A program made the translations under genes and the position numbers. Shown piece by piece: positions 1 to 3,374 of a stretch of DNA of 5,297 bases; the first letter of the stretch is position 1, and the number at the start of each line of letters is the position of its first letter. Under the pieces are notes generated by a model. It was not told the DNA's origin, did no database searches, and saw only the letters and a program-made list of their open reading frames with translations. Source of the DNA: Acidobacteriota bacterium. Lineage in GTDB: Bacteria; Acidobacteriota; Blastocatellia; Pyrinomonadales; Pyrinomonadaceae. Location of the stretch: positions 1-5,297 of the forward strand of contig JACCVS010000140.1 of assembly GCA_013698055.1 (NCBI GenBank), in the 5' to 3' direction.

Positions 1-742
1 ACCAGTTGAAACAGTAATCAATCCACTCCTGATGCACCTCTTCATCCATGCCGGGGCGGACGAAATATTCCATCTCCATCTGTTCAAACTCGCGCGTGCG
101 GAAGATGAAGTTGCCGGGCGTGACTTCATTGCGAAAGGATTTTCCAATCTGCGCGATGCCGAACGGAATCTTGCGCCGCATCGTCGTTTGCACGTTCAGG
201 AAGTTGATAAAGATGCCCTGCGCCGTTTCGGGACGAAGATAAGCAAGTGCGTTCTGATCATCCTCTTCAGCGGCAGCGCCGATGGTTGTACGGAACATCA
301 GATTGAAGGGACGCGGCTCCGTTAAGTTAGTTGAGCCACAGTTAGAACACTTGAGGACACCACTAACTTTAAGATAGCCATCCATACGCTCAATCTTTGA
401 GACACTAGGCGATGTTTCATCAATTGCTTCCGATAATTTATCAGCCCGTAATCGTGCGTTGCACTCGCGGCAATCGACAAGCGGATCGCTGAATGTCTCC
501 TCATGCCCTGAATATTTCCAGACCGACCGATTGAGAATAATTGACGAATCAATCCCTTCCATGTCGTCGCGCTCGTGAACCATCCAGCGCCACCATGCCT
601 GCTTGACGTTATTGCAGAGTTCGACCCCCAGAGGGCCGTAATCCCATGCGCTGCCCAGTCCGCCGTAAATCTCCGATGAAGGGAAAACGAATCCGCGACG
701 TTTAGCCAGAGAGACGATGGTTTCGATGTTCGGTGCTGACAC
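1..742 (-). CDS. glyQS: glycine--tRNA ligase, homodimeric (alpha2) class II type, N-terminal 247 residues
   Basis: Charges tRNA-Gly with glycine in the cytoplasm. The 3' part lies beyond base 1; 247 codons are visible, about half of the usual roughly 450-500 residues. Seen: residues 12-39 include LAKRRGFVFPSSEIYGG and AWDYGPLG, the signature start of single-chain bacterial/eukaryotic-type GlyRS, which rules out the separate GlyQ/GlyS alpha2beta2 form. Further on are GHEETFSDPL (79-88), TEPRPFNLMF (141-150), LRPETAQGIF (169-178), the class II motif 2 region FRNE (203-206) and RTREFEQMEMEYF (215-227). Two CxxC pairs (C91/C94, C132/C135) look like a zinc ribbon. The start is GTG at 742-740, with GAGGA at 747-751 only 4 bases upstream. 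No ATG, GTG or TTG lies between it and the in-frame stop upstream. The gene is separated from the small ORF upstream by a strong terminator, so it should have its own promoter, but I see no convincing one. Product is near certain; the exact start slightly less so. Confidence 0.96.
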   Translation of the reverse strand, partial: MSAPNIETIVSLAKRRGFVFPSSEIYGGLGSAWDYGPLGVELCNNVKQAWWRWMVHERDDMEGIDSSIILNRSVWKYSGHEETFSDPLVDCRECNARLRADKLSEAIDETSPSVSKIERMDGYLKVSGVLKCSNCGSTNLTEPRPFNLMFRTTIGAAAEEDDQNALAYLRPETAQGIFINFLNVQTTMRRKIPFGIAQIGKSFRNEVTPGNFIFRTREFEQMEMEYFVRPGMDEEVHQEWIDYCFNW

Positions 743-751
743 TTCTTCCTC

Positions 752-820
752 GTAAATGGTAAATGGTAAATGGTAAATGGCGACGGGCGAAACAACATTC
801 GCTCTTCACCATTTACCATT
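752..820. repeat. Heptanucleotide tandem array folding into a nested hairpin in the glyQS leader
   Basis: Four perfect tandem copies of GTAAATG (752-779) are followed, after a 28-base spacer, by the inverted complement CCATTTACCATT (809-820). The last 12 bases of array plus G780 (769-780) pair perfectly with it. Inside the spacer GGGCGAA (785-791) pairs with TTCGCTC (798-804), with one G-T pair and a 6-base loop, giving a two-tier hairpin. It ends next to the glyQS Shine-Dalgarno (747-751), so on the minus-strand transcript it sits directly before the ribosome binding site. Function unknown. It resembles short tandemly repeated repetitive (STRR) heptads described in cyanobacteria, and could also affect glyQS translation. 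Confidence 0.85.
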
Positions 821-858
821 AAGGTTTTATTCAGTCTAACAGCCCGGCGCGCTAAATG

Positions 859-896
859 AAAAGTGGAGCAGCGTGCGCGTGCGCGGCTGCTCCACT
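859..896 (-). terminator. Rho-independent terminator of the 56-residue membrane protein gene
   Basis: On the minus strand a perfect 11-bp stem, AGTGGAGCAGC pairing with GCTGCTCCACT (886-896 with 862-872), encloses a 13-base GC-rich loop. It is followed at once by TTTT (862-859, including the stem-closing T) and then CATTTA. It begins 35 bases after the TAG stop of the small ORF. It should insulate that gene from glyQS and supports the small ORF being transcribed. Confidence 0.85.
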
Positions 897-931
897 CTTC
901 ATCAAACGGAGTTGGAAATCTCTTGCGGCTT

Positions 932-1102
932 CTACTTGTTCTGAATGTTTACGTCAACCTTGGTAGGCGCAGGAGAGCCGCCGCCTCCGCGACCTCCGAA
1001 CACACCAAAGAAATAGAGCGCGATCAAAACCACGATCACGAAAATTACCAGCACAGCGACTACACCGGCGTTGCCGCCTCCACCGCCATCACCTTCAGCC
1101 AT
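932..1102 (-). CDS. Small single-pass membrane protein, 56 residues, glycine-rich flanks
   Basis: Function not recognised. The ORF runs from ATG (1102-1100) to TAG (934-932). Seen: an N-terminal MAEGD followed by five glycines, one hydrophobic segment at about residues 13-35 (VVAVLVIFVIVVLIALYFF and neighbours), then FGGRGGGG, and a polar tail ending KVDVNIQNK. There is no cleavable signal peptide pattern, so it is most likely a single-pass membrane protein; topology cannot be told from this. Evidence that it is a real gene: an excellent Shine-Dalgarno AAGGAGGA nine bases before the ATG, a strong terminator 35 bases past the stop, and the composition of a membrane protein rather than random translation. 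It appears monocistronic. Hairpin B (1207-1284) separates it from the envelope gene pair upstream. The leader has a 10-bp direct repeat. It is short enough for automatic annotation to miss. Confidence 0.83.
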   Translation of the reverse strand: MAEGDGGGGGNAGVVAVLVIFVIVVLIALYFFGVFGGRGGGGSPAPTKVDVNIQNK

Positions 1103-1111
1103 AAGATACGA

Positions 1112-1119
1112 TCCTCCTT
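1112..1119 (-). promoter_or_regulatory. Shine-Dalgarno sequence of the 56-residue ORF
   Basis: AAGGAGGA on the minus strand, nine bases before ATG 1102-1100. It is a full anti-SD match and decides the start of a gene otherwise too short to trust. Confidence 0.8.
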
Positions 1120-1128
1120 CAAAAGTTT

Positions 1129-1148
1129 GCCATTGAGAGCCATTGGGA
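1129..1148. repeat. 10-bp direct repeat in the leader of the small membrane protein gene
   Basis: GCCATTGAGA (1129-1138) is directly repeated as GCCATTGGGA (1139-1148), nine of ten bases identical. It lies 10 bases upstream of the Shine-Dalgarno of the small ORF, so it is either a paired operator half-site or chance duplication. No known operator is recognised. Confidence 0.4.
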
Positions 1149-1206
1149 GAGTGTAAAGTTTAAGTTTTTAGGGAACGCCCAGTGCGATTGTTACCACACG
1201 CTTAAC

Positions 1207-1284
1207 AGCAGTGACAAGTAAAAAGTGACGAGTGACAAGCGAAATGCTTTTCTTGTCACTCGTCACTCTTAACTCGTTACTGCT
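1207..1284. repeat. Long hairpin built from 4 + 4 heptanucleotide repeats
   Basis: The left arm reads as four 7-base units, GTGACAA, GTAAAAA, GTGACGA, GTGACAA (1211-1238). The right arm read on the other strand is GTAACGA, GTTAAGA, GTGACGA, GTGACAA (1280-1253). The core 1224-1239 pairs perfectly with 1252-1267 (16 bp, 12-base loop). Beyond it, pairing continues out to 1207/1284 with three mismatches and one G-T pair. The outer heptads are the more diverged, as if the element grew or was conserved from the centre. Same design principle as the 752-820 element, with a different unit but a shared GTRA-type beginning. Confidence 0.85.
1219..1267 (-). terminator. Probable terminator of the PEP-CTERM / envelope protein unit
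   Basis: On the minus strand the 16-bp perfect stem (1267-1252 with 1239-1224) is followed by a run of five T (1224-1220, the first being the stem-closing base). It begins about 20 bases after the TAA at 1290-1288. The stem is only moderately GC-rich, but its length and T run fit intrinsic termination. It is the central part of the heptad-repeat hairpin, so the repeat element seems to double as a terminator. The T run is specific to this orientation. Confidence 0.6.
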
Positions 1285-1287
1285 TTC

Positions 1288-2355
1288 TTATCTGCGACGT
1301 GAACGGCGCGGGCGCAAGTTATCCGACCCCGGTTGAGCGTCACTTGGCTGCATGGTTGGCGTCGCCTGCGGCGGCTCGGCACCCTGCGGCACCAGCCACA
1401 GCTCGAAGTAGTCGCTTTCGCGGTAGCCGCCGTTGATGACCATCAGGCGACTGCTGTCAATTCCGCGATCCTTGGTCAGGTACTCCTTCGCACGAGCGGC
1501 GAGACGATCTGCCTGCCCGACGCGGCTTCTCCGGCCAGAGTAGACGATGATGTGGCCCTGCGTTGCGGGAGCGTTCTGCAACTCGATAGCGAGATTGTCG
1601 AGACGCGCTTTGACATCGTCGAAAGCAGGCGGTTCAAACTGATCGTAAATACGCGATTTAGGTGGCTCCGGAATGTTCACAGTAATATTCGTCAAAGCCT
1701 GTGCAACCTGTCTGCACGTGCGCTCGCCTGAGCCGTCGTCAACAACCAGGATAGCTGTGACGGCCTGACGACCGATTCCGGTCGTATCAACCATGATGGT
1801 CGGCGTGCCTGCACCGCTGATGATGCGGGCACCGGCAGGACTGACCGTCCAGGTGTAGTTAAGCGCAGATTGTCCCTTGTAAGCCACGTCTGCCGCGAAG
1901 GTAATGACCTCGCCGTCGTTCGCGGTTGCGGGCGCAGAGACGTTGACCGGATACGGGCAGGGCAATGCGGCTGGAATCGGAATCGCTCGCTCGCTATAGG
2001 CGAGGCCGATGCAATAGATGCGGCCACCTGAAACGACGAACTCGCGTATCCAACGCTCGCCGTTCGGGAAGACGATCTCGACCTTATGCGAGCCTTCGTC
2101 CAACTTCAACAGACGCTCGCTGACGGTCGTGCGGCCTGCGCCGTTCCCGTCAATCAGGACCTCGTAGCCGTTCGGGTCTACGGTTTTAACGGACAATTTA
2201 ATGTGTCCGTAATTGGGCTTCTTCTTCTTATCAGCCAGTGCCGTAATATATAACGACTGTGCGAAGAGAAATGAGAGCGCAACCAGTGCGATGAAAGCAT
2301 ATCTCGCTCGAACGGCGGCGCGTGAATGAGCGGCAATGATCTGTTTGTCTCCCAT
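1288..2355 (-). CDS. Exported or membrane-anchored envelope protein with PEGA-like, PKD-like and OmpA-like regions
   Basis: 355 residues; no specific function can be assigned. Seen in order: a hydrophobic segment at about 18-41 after a basic N-terminus (ARYAFIALVALSFLFAQ), acting as signal peptide or membrane anchor; KKKK at 43-46; a PEGA-like beta domain at about 50-120 (YEVLIDGNGAGRTTVSERLL, then LDEGSHKVEIVFPNGE); a PKD/Ig-like domain at about 134-226 (FAADVAYKGQSALNYTWTVSP, VVDDGSG); a degenerate OmpA-C-like region at about 243-325 (ADRLAARAKEYLTKDRGID, SSRLMVINGG), lacking a convincing peptidoglycan-binding signature; and a Pro/Gln-rich tail ending in RPRRSRRR. Cysteines are C115, C133 and C214. 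Start: ATG with GGAGGTG (2361-2367) five bases upstream, lying inside the end of the preceding gene. The gap to that gene's stop is 2 bases, so the two are very likely co-transcribed and perhaps translationally coupled. Probably periplasmic, anchored at the inner membrane or released. Domain calls come from sequence pattern only. Confidence 0.88.
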   Translation of the reverse strand: MGDKQIIAAHSRAAVRARYAFIALVALSFLFAQSLYITALADKKKKPNYGHIKLSVKTVDPNGYEVLIDGNGAGRTTVSERLLKLDEGSHKVEIVFPNGERWIREFVVSGGRIYCIGLAYSERAIPIPAALPCPYPVNVSAPATANDGEVITFAADVAYKGQSALNYTWTVSPAGARIISGAGTPTIMVDTTGIGRQAVTAILVVDDGSGERTCRQVAQALTNITVNIPEPPKSRIYDQFEPPAFDDVKARLDNLAIELQNAPATQGHIIVYSGRRSRVGQADRLAARAKEYLTKDRGIDSSRLMVINGGYRESDYFELWLVPQGAEPPQATPTMQPSDAQPGSDNLRPRRSRRR

Positions 2356-2357
2356 AA

Positions 2358-2975
2358 TTACACCTCCGTGCTGGTTGGGACTTCGTTATCCGATTTGGAT
2401 TGGCTGTAACGGCGACGTGCTTTTGCTCCGAGGGCGGCAAGTCCTGAGCCGAGCAGGAAGATTGTCGCCGGTTCTGGAATCTCTGGCGGAGGAGGGTTGT
2501 CGCCGGGCGGAGGAGGCTTGTCATTCGGGGAACAATCAACCAGAACGCAAACCAGTGGGATGCCGCCGAGCGCAAGCCACGCCGGAAAGCCTTTGCCCGG
2601 AATGACGAATTCGCCGCAATCGCAGACCGTGCCGGTCACGTCACCTTCCTGGATGATCTCGACTTCGCCCTGCTGGCCTTCCTGCAATCCGGCTGTGGTG
2701 GAGATAAGCGATGATGGCTCTGAATCTGATGGTGATGATGAAGCGTCTGTAGATGATTTGCTGGGCGAAACCAGCGCGCCGTTAATGTGTGTGCCGCCAT
2801 CCTGAGAGATACTACGCAGGCGAAGCTCCTGGCTCTGGCCGCCACTTCGCAGGCTGCCCATGACGTGAACAACCTCTGAATACGCCACCGGGCCGGCCTG
2901 GGCGGGTGATGCCACAAAAACCAGCACTAAGACGCTGAGTATCGTAGCGACGGGGCTGATAGCTCGATTCCTCAT
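2358..2975 (-). CDS. PEP-CTERM sorting-domain protein
   Basis: 205 residues. A Sec signal peptide is seen at 1-27 (TILSVLVLVFVASPAQA, cleavage after AQA). The mature part is Ser/Gly-rich and low in recognisable structure (for example PSKSSTDASSSPSDSEPSS, 71-89). There is a CxC at 118/120 and a hydrophobic stretch at about 129-147 with C143 and C148. A proline-rich hinge (KPPPPGDNPPPPEIPEP) leads into the C-terminal signal: PEP at 167-169, hydrophobic TIFLLGSGLAALG (171-183), and the basic cluster RRR (187-189). By family knowledge, PEP-CTERM proteins are cut and exported by an exosortase (EpsH/Xrt family), often in exopolysaccharide-producing bacteria; no exosortase lies in the window. Oddity: 16 polar residues follow the RRR, a longer tail than usual. 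Start: ATG 2975-2973 with AGGAGG (2988-2993) 12 bases upstream, rather far. Cargo function unknown. Confidence 0.9.
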   Translation of the reverse strand: MRNRAISPVATILSVLVLVFVASPAQAGPVAYSEVVHVMGSLRSGGQSQELRLRSISQDGGTHINGALVSPSKSSTDASSSPSDSEPSSLISTTAGLQEGQQGEVEIIQEGDVTGTVCDCGEFVIPGKGFPAWLALGGIPLVCVLVDCSPNDKPPPPGDNPPPPEIPEPATIFLLGSGLAALGAKARRRYSQSKSDNEVPTSTEV

Positions 2976-3021
2976 CGTTAAAAAGCTCCTCCTCGGATCT
3001 TTTCGGCTCTGCTAAGCGGGT

Positions 3022-3051
3022 GCTATAACTTTACCCTAATTGTCAGAGCAA
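3022..3051 (-). promoter_or_regulatory. Weak sigma-70-like promoter candidate for the PEP-CTERM unit
   Basis: On the minus strand TTGCTC (3051-3046) and TATAGC (3027-3022) are 18 bases apart. They match the -35 box at 3/6 and the -10 box at 4/6. Transcription would start near 3015, about 40 bases before the ATG, which would leave the structured element 3079-3172 outside this transcript. No sigma-54 GG-N10-GC pattern, reported for some PEP-CTERM genes, was seen. Confidence 0.25.
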
Positions 3052-3070
3052 AAACTCGATTAAGTAAAAC
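3040..3070 (+). promoter_or_regulatory. Weak plus-strand promoter candidate in front of the structured RNA
   Basis: TTGTCA (3040-3045, 5/6 match to -35) and TAAAAC (3065-3070, 4/6 match to -10) are separated by 19 bases, longer than the ideal 17. The start would fall near 3077, within two bases of the first closing helix of the 3079-3172 fold. That coincidence is the reason to list it. Confidence 0.22.
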
Positions 3071-3078
3071 ATTGGATT

Positions 3079-3172
3079 AAAGACGGCAACTCAGCTATCA
3101 CAAAGAGATAGCTTCGGTTAAAAGCCCTTGGTTTTGACGGGACAACCGTCATGGAAGGCTCACATCGTCTTT
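3079..3172. ncRNA. Candidate structured RNA: closed three-helix junction, strand undecided
   Basis: Three helices nest consistently. P1 closes the element: AAAGACG (3079-3085) with CGTCTTT (3166-3172), 7 bp. P2: AGCTATC (3093-3099) with GATAGCT (3107-3113), 7 bp, loop ACAAAGA, extendable by AAC/GTT (3088-3090/3117-3119). P3: AGCC-TT (3123-3129, one bulged C) with AAGGCT (3155-3160), then an internal loop, then GACGG (3136-3140) with CCGTC (3146-3150) closing the pentaloop GACAA. On the plus strand the loops are purine-rich and GNRA-like, typical of functional RNAs, and a promoter-like site starts at its edge. On the minus strand it could be a leader of the PEP-CTERM unit. The overall shape recalls the c-di-GMP-I (GEMM) riboswitch, but the conserved core bases are not there, so no family is assigned. 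Confidence 0.42.
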
Positions 3173-3295
3173 CAAAATATCTTTTACAATATGGAAGCCG
3201 CTTGTGGGCTTTCCTTATGTGCTAGAGAAAGATGCTTAATGCTGTGTGGATTCCAGTTTTGCGGATGCGATTAAACCCGCCTTTAGGCCTTCTGT

Positions 3296-3360
3296 CAAGG
3301 AAAATAAGGCAAAAGTGAAGAAATGACAATCCTCCTCCCCCTTTTGCCTTACTTGCCCTG
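3296..3360 (-). terminator. Terminator-like hairpin downstream of pnp
   Basis: AAGGCAAAAG (minus strand, 3350-3341) pairs perfectly with CTTTTGCCTT (3315-3306). The pairing extends outward to 3360/3296 with three mismatches (17 of 20 positions). The inner stem is followed by ATTTTCCTTG on the pnp transcript. The loop is long (25 bases) and the T run short, so intrinsic termination is plausible rather than certain. The stem begins 24 bases after the pnp stop. The right arm carries TTGCCTT (3344-3350), TTGCCCT (3353-3359) and TTGCCCT (3365-3371) as irregularly spaced short repeats. Confidence 0.5.
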
Positions 3361-3374
3361 CTTTTTGCCCTATT

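Larger units (their letters stand above)
2976..3374. other. 399-base intergenic region between pnp and the PEP-CTERM gene
   Basis: No convincing protein-coding gene. Contents: the PEP-CTERM leader and weak promoter-like sites (2976-3070), a three-helix fold (3079-3172), a small imperfect hairpin (3193-3199 with 3207-3214, one bulge), a 27-codon cysteine-rich plus-strand reading frame without a ribosome binding site (3191-3274), and a terminator-like hairpin downstream of pnp (3296-3360). It is more AT-rich than the genes on both sides. Confidence 0.7.

Noticed and set aside
752..779. CRISPR-like direct repeats
   Set aside because: Units are 7 bases with no spacers; simple tandem heptads, no cas genes nearby.
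322..819. 165-codon minus-strand reading frame over the glyQS start
   Set aside because: Out of frame with glyQS, which shows unmistakable GlyRS motifs across the same bases; its N-terminus is just translated heptad repeats.
743..858. T-box leader upstream of glyQS
   Set aside because: The leader is only about 115 bases and has no T-box consensus (AGGGTGGNACCGCG-like) or specifier hairpin.
752..1284. The two heptad hairpins as the terminal inverted repeats of one mobile element
   Set aside because: The two hairpins have different sequences, no transposase lies between them, and no target-site duplication is seen.
1333..1731. 132-codon plus-strand reading frame
   Set aside because: Antisense shadow of the envelope protein gene, with no ribosome binding site and no recognisable protein features.
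3079..3172. Naming the fold a c-di-GMP-I (GEMM) riboswitch
   Set aside because: Architecture is similar, but the conserved joining sequence GACGCAAAGCC and a GNRA loop on P2 are not present; only AAAGCC matches. Shape alone does not justify the family name.
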